Of a stretch of 26,776 bases of DNA, positions 8,016 through 14,960 are shown piece by piece (within the stretch, counting starts at the first letter, position 1; every line of letters begins with the position of its first letter). Both the position numbers and the translations under genes were made by a program. Below the pieces are notes generated by a model that saw nothing but the letters and a program-made list of their open reading frames with translations, was not told the origin of the DNA and ran no database searches. The DNA is from an uncultured Lachnospiraceae bacterium (lineage in GTDB: Bacteria; Bacillota; Clostridia; Lachnospirales; Lachnospiraceae), in contig CAJUEI010000023.1 of NCBI GenBank assembly GCA_910585255.1, positions 1-26,776 of the forward strand, in the 5' to 3' direction.

Positions 8016-8648
8016 CTATTCTACTCCATACTCTAACTTACTGACAGAAACCTCGTAAGCCACTCGCTTTTCTCCTTCGTTCTCACCCAGCTTTTTCATA
8101 TACTCCCGACTCTGTACACGTCCCCAAATACGGATTTTTCCTCCTACCTCAAAACCGGATGCATATCTTGCATTCCTTCCCCATGCAATGCAAGGTATAT
8201 AATCGGATTTCCCGTATGGACGGTTTACAGCCACAAGCAGATCTGCAATTTCCCTTCCAAGTGGTGTTTTTCGATAGATAGGCGGTTTGCAGATGAAGCC
8301 CTCCAAAAAGATTTGATTGGTCTTACCCATCTCGCTATCATTTTCCAGAATTTCCCATTCCCGCACAAAGATAGAAAGGACAAGCCGATTCCGTGTTCCC
8401 TCATGGCGGTTATACGAGCGAAACTGTCCAGATACTTCCACTGTCATCCCCCTGAAGTCCTTCGTAATATCCACTAGCCGCTCGGAAACCATAAGCGGAA
8501 TAATATCCGCCTGGCTGCTCAGCCTATTTACGGATACATCTACCATATAGAATCCTTCTCCAAATACCTCATGGCTGAATTCAAAATCCGAAATTACCTC
8601 GCCAATCATGCTTACCTTGTTGTTTTCAATTACCTTATCTGTCATCAT
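8016..8648 (-). CDS. SSB-like protein with two OB folds
   Basis: The product (210 residues from the chosen start) looks like two single-stranded-DNA-binding (SSB-type) OB folds in tandem. The first is around residues 8-105 (KVSMIGEVISDFEFSHE, then GMTVEVSGQFRSYNR and RLVLSIFVREWEIL). The second is around 112-210 (NQIFLEGFICKPPIYRKTPLGREIADLLVAVNR, then DYIPCIAWGRNARYASGFEVGGKIRIWGRVQSREY). The second matches the SSB signature better than the first. The acidic Phe-tipped tail that recruits partners in ordinary SSB is absent; the protein ends KLEYGVE. The ATG at 8648 has GGGAG 7 nt upstream, while the longer frame from 8672 would put that site inside the coding region. It is probably an accessory SSB paralogue; DNA binding is inferred, not shown. 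Confidence 0.8.
   Translation of the reverse strand: MMTDKVIENNKVSMIGEVISDFEFSHEVFGEGFYMVDVSVNRLSSQADIIPLMVSERLVDITKDFRGMTVEVSGQFRSYNRHEGTRNRLVLSIFVREWEILENDSEMGKTNQIFLEGFICKPPIYRKTPLGREIADLLVAVNRPYGKSDYIPCIAWGRNARYASGFEVGGKIRIWGRVQSREYMKKLGENEGEKRVAYEVSVSKLEYGVE
8018..8047 (-). promoter_or_regulatory. Candidate promoter for era-recO
   Basis: On the minus strand CTGTCA (8047-8042), 18 nt and TAGAAT (8023-8018) overlap the end of the SSB-like gene. The boxes match at 4 and 5 of 6 positions. It would give era-recO a leader containing the 7969-7998 hairpin. Confidence 0.35.
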
Positions 8649-8730
8649 AGTATTTCTCCCTTCCCGTGGCATTTCCTCTATATGCCTCTTGTAGTTTTGT
8701 CCACTATCATATTTATGCCATTTCTGGGAA

Positions 8731-8736
8731 ATTATA
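8731..8736 (-). promoter_or_regulatory. Candidate -10 box upstream of the SSB-like gene
   Basis: A perfect TATAAT on the minus strand lies 83 nt before the chosen ATG. No good -35 is visible at the right distance, so this is weak evidence. The rest of 8737-8867 holds nothing I can identify. Confidence 0.3.
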
Positions 8737-8873
8737 CATTAACTTATCGACCTTTTTCTTATCTCCTTTTCTATAATAGGAAAAATCCTGTCGTTTTTTG
8801 TTCTTTTCTCCCATATTTTCACAAATATTGCAGTAAAGACCTACTTTTCCTTCTGCTGCTTAGATTGGAAACA

Positions 8874-8896
8874 GGCTGTCTTTCTCCCAGACAGCC
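8874..8896 (-). terminator. Hairpin terminator after ilvE
   Basis: On the minus strand GGCTGTCT (8896-8889), a 7-nt loop and AGACAGCC (8881-8874) form a perfect 8-bp stem 17 bp after the ilvE stop. It is followed by TGTTTCC. The U-tract is poor, but the position is right for the end of ilvE. Confidence 0.6.
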
Positions 8897-8913
8897 CGCT
8901 CCTTCGCACAGTC

Positions 8914-9939
8914 TTATTGGATTACATGAATCCACCCCTCCGGTGCTTTTTTATGTCCCATCTGGATCCCTGTCAATGTCTCATACAGTTCTTTTGTAAT
9001 TGGTCCCATCTCTGTCATTCCGCTTGGGAAACAAATTTCTTCTCCATGATCCACGATTTTTCCTACTGGGGACAAAACAGCCGCCGTTCCGCAAAGTCCA
9101 CACTCTGCAAAATCCTTTAACTCTTCTTTATAAACTTCCCGCTCTTCTACTTCCAATCCCAAATAATCCTTTGCTACTGTAATTAAAGAGCGGCGTGTAA
9201 TGGAAGGCAAGATAGTAGAAGACTTTGGCGTAACCACTTTTTTATCCTTTGTTACAAAGATAAAGTTCGCACCGCCTGTTTCTTCTACCTTTGTTCTGGT
9301 AGCCGAATCCAAATACATATTTTCGTCAAATCCCTCATTGTGTGCTGTTACAATCGCATGCAGACTCATTGCATAATTTAACCCTGCTTTAATATGTCCT
9401 GTCCCATGAGGTGCCGCACGATCAAAATCACTAATCTTAATCGTAAGAGGATGAATCCCGCCTTTAAAATAAGGACCCACCGGAGTACAAAAGATACGGA
9501 ACTGATACTCCTCCGCCGGCTTTACTCCGATTACCGGACTAATTCCAAACATATAGGGACGAATATACAGCGTTGCACCGGAACCATATGGCGGAACATA
9601 AGCCTCATTTGCTGCCACTACCTTTGTTACAGCATCGATAAAACGCTCCTTTGGAAACGGCGGCATTTCCAACCGTTCACAAGATCCAATCAACCGCTCT
9701 GCATTTAAATCTGGGCGGAAAGTTACAATATGTCCGTCCTCTGTTGTATATGCCTTCAAACCTTCAAATATTGTCTGAGCATACTGCAGTACGCCGGCAC
9801 ACTCACTCATTACAATTTTAGAATCCGAAATAAGAGAGCCCTCATCCCATGCTCCGTTTTTATAATTGGAAACATAACGTTTCTCTGTTTCATGATAACC
9901 AAACCCCAGATTTGCCCAGTCAAAATTTTTCTTTTCCAT
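8914..9939 (-). CDS. ilvE: Branched-chain amino acid aminotransferase
   Basis: This PLP enzyme carries out the last step of valine, leucine and isoleucine synthesis, or the first step of their breakdown, with glutamate/2-oxoglutarate as partner. The 341-residue product matches the larger BCAT subgroup. Features in order: YVSNYKNGAWDEGSL, FEGLKAY, TLYIRPYMFG, the PLP-lysine region PHGTGHIKAGLNYA (Lys184), VEETGGANFIFV and the C-terminal CGTAAVLSPVG. I chose the ATG at 9939 because AAAGGAAGG lies 6 nt upstream. The longer frame from 9966 would add nine residues that overlap this site. It is transcribed alone: a consensus-like promoter lies upstream (10027-10055) and a hairpin terminator downstream. 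No leader-peptide attenuator or T-box is visible in its ~80-nt leader. Confidence 0.96.
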   Translation of the reverse strand: MEKKNFDWANLGFGYHETEKRYVSNYKNGAWDEGSLISDSKIVMSECAGVLQYAQTIFEGLKAYTTEDGHIVTFRPDLNAERLIGSCERLEMPPFPKERFIDAVTKVVAANEAYVPPYGSGATLYIRPYMFGISPVIGVKPAEEYQFRIFCTPVGPYFKGGIHPLTIKISDFDRAAPHGTGHIKAGLNYAMSLHAIVTAHNEGFDENMYLDSATRTKVEETGGANFIFVTKDKKVVTPKSSTILPSITRRSLITVAKDYLGLEVEEREVYKEELKDFAECGLCGTAAVLSPVGKIVDHGEEICFPSGMTEMGPITKELYETLTGIQMGHKKAPEGWIHVIQ

Positions 9940-10026
9940 TGTCTTCCTTCCTTTCGTATCATACACGACACTCTCTTTTATGTTTAAATTTTCCTGCTAT
10001 TTATCGTGTAATTTCACTTTTCTGAT

Positions 10027-10055
10027 AGTTTACTGCCAGACTTTCCAACTGTCAA
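10027..10055 (-). promoter_or_regulatory. ilvE promoter
   Basis: On the minus strand there is a perfect TTGACA (10055-10050), a 17-nt spacer and TAAACT (10032-10027). The start of transcription would be near 10020, about 80 nt before the ilvE ATG. The box lies about 40 bp downstream of foldback element A. Confidence 0.8.
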
Positions 10056-10097
10056 GAACTTTGTAAATTTTATGCATCAAATCTATTGTAGCCGGAC

Positions 10098-10237
10098 GCC
10101 TGCTGGAAAGGATATTACTCTGCTGGGGCCGTTTGCACTAAGGCTTCCTCGCAGCGGACACATAAGGCACGAAAAAACCGTGCCTAAGTGCCGGCGGGAA
10201 GCAATACCCCTGCAGAGTAATATCCTTTCCAGCAGGC
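10098..10237. repeat. Foldback element A: 26-bp arms around an 88-bp core
   Basis: The arms at 10098-10123 and 10212-10237 are perfect inverted complements (26 of 26). Between them, the 88-bp core (10124-10211) is itself an imperfect hairpin. GGGG pairs with CCCC at its base, GCTTCC-CGC pairs with GCGGGAAGC further in, and AGGCACG/CGTGCCT closes a 7-nt loop rich in A (plus) or T (minus). The element therefore folds into one long rod of about 140 nt. No transposase or convincing ORF is associated. The right-hand arm continues into the 54-bp tandem repeat at 10212-10308, while the left-hand arm ends abruptly in unrelated sequence. Function unknown; a mobile foldback unit or a structured RNA are both possible. 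Confidence 0.9.
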
Positions 10238-10308
10238 TGTCTATCCCTGTCAAGCCAGCTCGTCTATTCAGGAATATTCTCTGCATCAGGCTATCTGTCC
10301 CCGTCAAG
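10212..10308 (-). repeat. Two imperfect 54-bp tandem units next to element A
   Basis: Reading the minus strand, both units begin CTTGAC (at 10308 and 10254) and share the pattern CTTGACnGGGAnAGAnAGCC. The first 39 positions match at 31. Similarity stops around the boundary with the core of element A, and the second unit forms the right-hand arm of that element. In one frame the units read LTGTDSLMQRIFL and LTGIDSLLERILL, with differences that are silent or conservative. This hints that the family may once have been coding, but there is no credible gene here. Confidence 0.65.
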
Positions 10309-10353
10309 TAAGAAGAAACCAAACGCATGCAAACCGTTCGGCTGAGAAAAACA

Positions 10354-10493
10354 GATTGTATCTGTGAGTGTTTCTTTGCAGGGGTATTGCTTCCCGCCGG
10401 CACTTAGGCACGGTCTTTTCGTGCCTTATGTGTCCGCTGCGAGGAAGCCTTAGTGCAAACGGCCCCAGCAAAGAAATTTTCACAGATACAATC
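10354..10493. repeat. Foldback element B: inverted copy of the core with different arms
   Basis: The core (10380-10467) is the reverse complement of core A at 87 of 88 positions; the one difference is in the loop (T to C at 10414). The arms at 10354-10379 and 10468-10493 again are 26 nt each and complementary at 23 of 26 positions, with one 3-nt internal mismatch. Their sequence is unrelated to the arms of element A apart from the last few bases next to the core (CT[C/T]TGC). The total length is again exactly 140 bp. It begins 44 bp after the stop of the ABC permease gene, so it could also serve as that operon's 3' end. The 10238-10353 spacer has only the 54-bp units and no gene. Confidence 0.9.
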
Positions 10494-10536
10494 GTCCGCT
10501 CCGCCAGACACCATTTTCCACCAAATCCATTCCCTC

Positions 10537-11910
10537 TTATTCATTCCGAATCGCCGCCAAAGGACTTAATTTCATAGCCCGAAGTGCCGGAAGAAACCCC
10601 GATACTACCCCGACCAAAACAGCAAATCCCATAGCAGCAAAAGTAAGCCAAAGCGGAATATAAGAAATCCCGGTAGGCTCTACCGAAGACCCATAATAGG
10701 AATAATCCCCCATCATCCCGCTTGTCAGCCGATTAATCACTGCCGAAATCGCATAACTCAACCCTACTCCTACTACCCCTCCTAAAAATCCAATAAAAGC
10801 TGCTTCCATTAAAAAGAGCATCCGAATATTGCCAAGAGAACATCCCAGCACCTTAATTACACCAATTTCCTTTGTCCGCTCATAGATAGACATCATCATC
10901 GTATTGGCAATTCCAATCGCTGCAACGAACAAGGATACCGCACCAATTCCCCCAAGTACCATCTGTGATGTTCTAGATGACTGCTGCATACTCTCCATCC
11001 ACTCTACATTGCTGTAAGCCGAAAATCCCATTTCCTGCACGGTTGTAAGGATATCGTTTACATTTTCCATCTTATCTACATTAATGACACAAGTCTCATA
11101 ACAGAAATTTTTATATGGCTTTCCGTTTTTCTGTGTCGGCTGCCCCGGAATTACTTTGTTTCGGTATATTTGCTTTAAAACGGACTCCAAAGCATTTAAA
11201 TCGCAGTAGACATAATAAGAATATTGGTTCCAGTCCTCTACTCCGCCTTCTACTAATCCACTTGCCTTTAACATATATTTCTTAGGCGGATCGCCCTGCC
11301 CGCTCTGTGCATTCCAATAGGCATCCCGATCAAATGTGGTAAATAGCGGTAGATTCATAAAGTCTACCTCCGCTAGTTCCCCTGTCTGCCAGTAGTATTC
11401 ATTGGTTTTTTCATTGTAAAAATCGGTAATTACATTGTTTCCTACTACAAATTCTAAAGTAGTCGGCGTATTGGCATTGGGGTCAGGAAGTTTTCCTTCT
11501 TTTAGCGGAATCTTTTCTAGCTCCTCCTGTGTCACTCCTCTTAATCTAACATAGTCGCAGATATAAGCTCCCTGTTTCATAATCACCGTATAATCTAAGC
11601 TGGGATTTACACTGGTGACATGTTCCATATTTCGAAATGTTTCAATCATATCTAAATCCATTAATAGTACATCTGTATCAGAATTGTTTCCGCCATAATA
11701 TTGATAATTATTGACTTCTATTGCTGTTAGGCTCCCTGATTGTTCGATTGCCATCATCATGCTGCGGTTTTGCCCGATTCCAATGGAAACCATTACAACA
11801 ATAGAAGCTGTACCAATAATTACTCCTAATACGGTTAGAAATGTCCGCATTTTTCTTCTCCACAGATTACTAAGACTCATTCTTAATAAATCAGAAAACC
11901 TCATCGTCAT
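10537..11910 (-). CDS. ABC transporter permease, MacB/FtsX type
   Basis: The 457-residue membrane subunit has the MacB layout. A first membrane segment lies near residues 18-45 (MRTFLTVLGVIIGTASIVVM). A large extracytoplasmic domain follows (about 46-310). Three C-terminal segments complete it (VLGGIGAVSLFVAAIGIANT; FLMEAAFIGFLGGVVGVGLS; WLTFAAMGFAVLVGVVSGFL). The FtsX signature YERTKEIGVIKVLG and the ending ALRAMKLSPLAAIRNE are typical. Such permeases are mechanotransmission exporters or sensors rather than channels; the substrate cannot be told. The ATG at 11910 overlaps the preceding gene by 20 bp and has GGAAGG just upstream (M3 at 11904 is an alternative), which implies translational coupling. 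It is the last gene of the operon, and foldback element B follows 44 bp later. Confidence 0.92.
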   Translation of the reverse strand: MTMRFSDLLRMSLSNLWRRKMRTFLTVLGVIIGTASIVVMVSIGIGQNRSMMMAIEQSGSLTAIEVNNYQYYGGNNSDTDVLLMDLDMIETFRNMEHVTSVNPSLDYTVIMKQGAYICDYVRLRGVTQEELEKIPLKEGKLPDPNANTPTTLEFVVGNNVITDFYNEKTNEYYWQTGELAEVDFMNLPLFTTFDRDAYWNAQSGQGDPPKKYMLKASGLVEGGVEDWNQYSYYVYCDLNALESVLKQIYRNKVIPGQPTQKNGKPYKNFCYETCVINVDKMENVNDILTTVQEMGFSAYSNVEWMESMQQSSRTSQMVLGGIGAVSLFVAAIGIANTMMMSIYERTKEIGVIKVLGCSLGNIRMLFLMEAAFIGFLGGVVGVGLSYAISAVINRLTSGMMGDYSYYGSSVEPTGISYIPLWLTFAAMGFAVLVGVVSGFLPALRAMKLSPLAAIRNE

Positions 11911-13729
11911 CCATTCCTTCCGCTTTTTTGCGTTTTCTTTTTCTAATAATAATTACTGCTCCTGCTGCCACAACAACCAATGCAGCTGCACCTGCCGGAA
12001 TTGCCCACTTTGGCAGGCTTTTTTCCTCTTCTACCGGAAAATCATCGATAACCGGCATATCCTCGTAGTTGGGTTCTTCTGGAATATAGGGTTCCGAGAT
12101 ATAGAGTTCAAATGATTTTTTCATATCATATTGTTTTCCTCTGTCATCTTCATATGTAACCACTGCATAAACAGTCGGATCGTCCATCGTTGCAGCTGCG
12201 GCTGTCAGCATAACGTCTACATTTGCCGTTGCACCGGAATCAATATTTCCTTTAAAGGTTTCTCCTCCGGTCACAGTGTCTCCTTCAAATGTTATCGTTA
12301 CATTGTAAATCTTACTTTTTCCCATATTGTTGACCGGGAACATAATATTTGCCTGATTTCCAATCTCTAGGGAAGACGGCATTACTTCAATCTCTCCGAT
12401 GCTCATACGAATCTCTTGAGAGACCGGAATCGAGATGCTTTCTTTTGCCGTATAGGCATTGAGATTGTTGTCTTCATATTCTGCCTCTAGTGTAAGAGGA
12501 TAGGACTTTGCCTCCAAACTTGCTTTTGCTGTCATTTCTACTGATAAATCCACTGTCTGCCCAATTCCAATTCGATTGATAAAGAGTGTGCTTGAACCAG
12601 AAACCGGTAAGAATGCATCATCTGTAGCACTTAGTGTAAATTTAATATTGCTTACTGCCGTCAAACTGGATGTATTTTGTACATGAATGGTCAGTTTAAA
12701 GCTGTCTCCGGCATTTACCGTTTCTAGATCGGTTTCATATCCAGTAATAATCAGTCTTGGAACAGAAACTTTTGTGGAAGTTTCCTCCTCTTTTGTAGTG
12801 GTCTCTGTAGTAGTCTCTTCATACTCTGGATTTCCTTTGATATTGAAAAATACTGTCTGTTCGGTTTTATATTCCTTTCCGTTCTCATCTTTTGCTGCAA
12901 TTTTAAATACAACCGGATAATAACCGGTGGTAACGTCATTCCGCACATTCATGCTATAGTGTACAACCTGATTTCTTGCCGCTTCATCTGGCTGGCTTTT
13001 AGTTCCAAGCAGCGGAGATTTTAACGCTATTTCATAGGTTGCCTTCTCAATTTCAAACGGATAGTCTTTTGTCGATGCCGATAAGGTCGGAGTAATCGAA
13101 ACCGAATAAGCATCGGAACGACCAAAATTATTCAGATATAAGTCAAATTTTAACGGACAGTTAAACGAAGAAGAAGCCGGAGTTGGACTGTTTCTTAAAG
13201 AAATATTGATATCCGTCTCCGTACCGGTCTCGGATTCGTCTAACCCTTCGATAAATACATAAGACGTTAAAGTTTTGGTATGACTGGTCGCCGCCACATC
13301 ATCCTCGGTTTCTTCATAATAGATTACTTCAAAATCAACGGAGTAATAACCAGTAACTGCTTTTTCTTTTACTCCGATTGTAAATACTGCAGAACCGGTT
13401 CCTCCGGCATTGATATAACGGATGGTGCTGATTCCCATATTTCTTGGCTCAAAAGGGGAATCCGTGCCCACTTTAATTACGGGACGTATGCTGACATTGG
13501 TAGCGGCACCGTCTCCTATATTTTTAATGGTAAGCCTTACCTGTACATCTTTTCCGCTGTATCCCGTTGGAGTTGTGGTATCTGCCCCGATTAGATTTGC
13601 TGTTCCTATATAAGCACCTGGACCGGAAGCAATACTTTTAATCGGAACGGTTCCTCTTCCTACCATATGTAATGTCAATAATAAAATACAGAGCAATATC
13701 GCCATCTGCCTATCCCATTTCTTTATCAT
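11891..13729 (-). CDS. Membrane-anchored extracellular protein with CARDB/Ig-like modules
   Basis: The 612-residue product starts with an export signal (MIKKWDRQMAILLCILLLTL). About four beta-sandwich modules of the CARDB/NEW3 kind follow, each with a phrase such as VRLTIKNIGDGAATNVSI, FDLYLNNFGRSDAYSVSI, FKLTIHVQNTSSLTAVSNI or IMFPVNNMGKSKIYNVTI. A Thr/Glu-rich linker near residues 301-315 (TTTETTTKEEETSTK) splits them into two pairs. A C-terminal membrane helix (about 577-595, IPAGAAALVVVAAGAVIII) and a basic stop-transfer RKRKRKK place the modules outside the cell. The gene is joined to the ATPase by a 4-bp ATGA overlap and to the permease by a 20-bp overlap, so it is very likely a dedicated partner of that transporter, for example an adhesion or substrate-presenting subunit. 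The partner role is inference. Confidence 0.85.
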   Translation of the reverse strand: MIKKWDRQMAILLCILLLTLHMVGRGTVPIKSIASGPGAYIGTANLIGADTTTPTGYSGKDVQVRLTIKNIGDGAATNVSIRPVIKVGTDSPFEPRNMGISTIRYINAGGTGSAVFTIGVKEKAVTGYYSVDFEVIYYEETEDDVAATSHTKTLTSYVFIEGLDESETGTETDINISLRNSPTPASSSFNCPLKFDLYLNNFGRSDAYSVSITPTLSASTKDYPFEIEKATYEIALKSPLLGTKSQPDEAARNQVVHYSMNVRNDVTTGYYPVVFKIAAKDENGKEYKTEQTVFFNIKGNPEYEETTTETTTKEEETSTKVSVPRLIITGYETDLETVNAGDSFKLTIHVQNTSSLTAVSNIKFTLSATDDAFLPVSGSSTLFINRIGIGQTVDLSVEMTAKASLEAKSYPLTLEAEYEDNNLNAYTAKESISIPVSQEIRMSIGEIEVMPSSLEIGNQANIMFPVNNMGKSKIYNVTITFEGDTVTGGETFKGNIDSGATANVDVMLTAAAATMDDPTVYAVVTYEDDRGKQYDMKKSFELYISEPYIPEEPNYEDMPVIDDFPVEEEKSLPKWAIPAGAAALVVVAAGAVIIIRKRKRKKAEGMDDDEVF

Positions 13730-14643
13730 GTTCTGTTTTCCTCCACTCTTTCCTGACTGTCTTTTGGTTCTTCTCTCTGCAGTTGATCCGATTCGATTGC
13801 ATCTGTCTCTTCTAATTCTTGTAATTCATCAGATATTGTTTCGGATATTTTCTGCCCTTCCGTAATGGTAAATTCTTCCTGTGTCAGCTCCTCTACAGTC
13901 TTTGCCTCTGTTACAGAACCTTCATGGGAATGGTCCCTTACCTCTACTTTCACTATTTTACCATCAATAATATGAAAAATTCTATCTGCAAATGTTGCCA
14001 AATGATTATCATGTGTTACCATAACAAGCGTTTTATTCTGCTCTTTTACTACCTTCCGCATTAGCTCCATTACCTCTGCTGAGGTATGAGAATCCAAATT
14101 TCCTGTCGGCTCATCTGCAAATATAATCTGTGGATTTACCACCAATGCCCTTGCCACTCCGACCCGCTGCTGCTGACCGCCGGACATCTGATTCGGCTTA
14201 TGTTTCTTTTGCTTTTTTAATCCTACTAAATCCAGCATCTTGCTTGCCTTTTTTAAACGTACCTTTTTAGAAATACCGCGAAAACTCAACGGCAATGCTA
14301 CATTTTCCACCGCATTCATGGTTCCCAGCAAGTTAAAAGACTGAAAGATAAATCCCACTTTTTCTCTTCTGAACTTTACTAACTGGTTTTCATTTAGTTT
14401 CTCAATATTTTGTCCTGCAATTCGAATACTTCCCTTTGTCGGCTTTTCCAATCCTGCCAGCATATTCAGCATAGTGGATTTACCGGAACCTGACGTTCCC
14501 ACAATAGAACAGAACTCTCCCCGATATACCGTCATATCCACGCCATTTAAAGCATAGACCTTATTCTGCCCTATTCGGTAAACTTTATAAAGGTTTTTTA
14601 CTTCAATTACAGGAATTTTTTCTTCCCTGTCGTCTTCCTTCAT
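13726..14643 (-). CDS. ABC transporter ATPase, MacB/LolD family, with acidic tail
   Basis: The ATPase drives the FtsX-type permease encoded two genes downstream. Walker A is GTSGSGKST (residues 49-57), the Q-loop lies in FIFQSFNLLGTMNAVENVALPL, the signature is MSGGQQQRVGVARAL (from 153), Walker B is IIFADEPTG (173-181), and the H-loop His is 211. These spacings are typical of LolD/MacB ATPases. The canonical domain ends near residue 235. The remaining ~70 residues are rich in Glu, Asp and Thr (for example SETISDELQELEETDAIESD), an uncommon extension. AAAGGCGGG precedes the ATG at 14643. The gene ends in an ATGA overlap with the CARDB gene and heads a three-gene operon, probably from the promoter at 14715-14744, divergent from typA. 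Confidence 0.95.
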   Translation of the reverse strand: MKEDDREEKIPVIEVKNLYKVYRIGQNKVYALNGVDMTVYRGEFCSIVGTSGSGKSTMLNMLAGLEKPTKGSIRIAGQNIEKLNENQLVKFRREKVGFIFQSFNLLGTMNAVENVALPLSFRGISKKVRLKKASKMLDLVGLKKQKKHKPNQMSGGQQQRVGVARALVVNPQIIFADEPTGNLDSHTSAEVMELMRKVVKEQNKTLVMVTHDNHLATFADRIFHIIDGKIVKVEVRDHSHEGSVTEAKTVEELTQEEFTITEGQKISETISDELQELEETDAIESDQLQREEPKDSQERVEENRT

Positions 14644-14714
14644 GTTATCCCGCCTTTCTACTCTCCTCCACGCAATTTTTTTTAATCCGTTGCACTAAAT
14701 TTTCATCCCCTAGC

Positions 14715-14744
14715 ATCATAGCATATTCTCCCTTCTATTTTCCA
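14715..14744 (-). promoter_or_regulatory. Candidate promoter of the ABC operon
   Basis: On the minus strand TGGAAA (14744-14739), 18 nt and TATGAT (14720-14715) are present, with TGC before the -10 forming an extended -10. It lies about 70 bp before the ATPase start. The 317-bp region shared with typA otherwise shows only AT-rich sequence and the opposing promoter. Confidence 0.45.
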
Positions 14745-14852
14745 CTCTTTTTTTCAAAATTTAATCCTACATAAGCACTACTCTTTCTTTCCATATTTTA
14801 GTTTTTTTCTTGTTATTTAGGAAGCAATTCCCATTTTCTTATGAAAAAAGCC

Positions 14853-14880
14853 TTGTAATCTTTAGAAATTGTGCTAAACT
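14853..14880 (+). promoter_or_regulatory. Candidate typA promoter
   Basis: TTGTAA (14853-14858), a 16-nt spacer and TAAACT (14875-14880) with an upstream TGC (extended -10) lie about 80 bp before the typA start. Both boxes match at 4 of 6 positions. Confidence 0.5.
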
Positions 14881-14960
14881 GTATCCGTATGCTTTCCGAT
14901 AACTCTACTTTTAAACTATTAAATAAAAGTCTTGCTAAGGCAGACAAGGAGGAATAAATT

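Noticed and set aside
8571..8999. 142-codon plus-strand ORF over the ilvE/SSB gap
   Set aside because: It overlaps the ends of two well-supported minus-strand genes and has no family-like sequence or ribosome-binding site.
10098..10237. Element A as an ordinary intrinsic terminator or ordinary IS/MITE
   Set aside because: The arms are 26 bp and not followed by a T-run, no target-site direct duplication is visible, and the arms are not shared with element B as MITE terminal repeats would be.
10083..10403. 106-codon minus-strand ORF containing LTGTDSL/LTGIDSL repeats
   Set aside because: It reads through element A, the 54-bp units and part of element B, has no ribosome-binding site, and its RGIASRRHLGTVFS stretch is just the translated core, which also appears in a plus-strand frame of element B. 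A repeat artefact is more likely than a gene.
10098..10493. Reading elements A and B as a CRISPR array or retron
   Set aside because: There are only two units, inverted rather than direct, with no cas genes and no reverse transcriptase in the window. The arms resemble spacers in length only.
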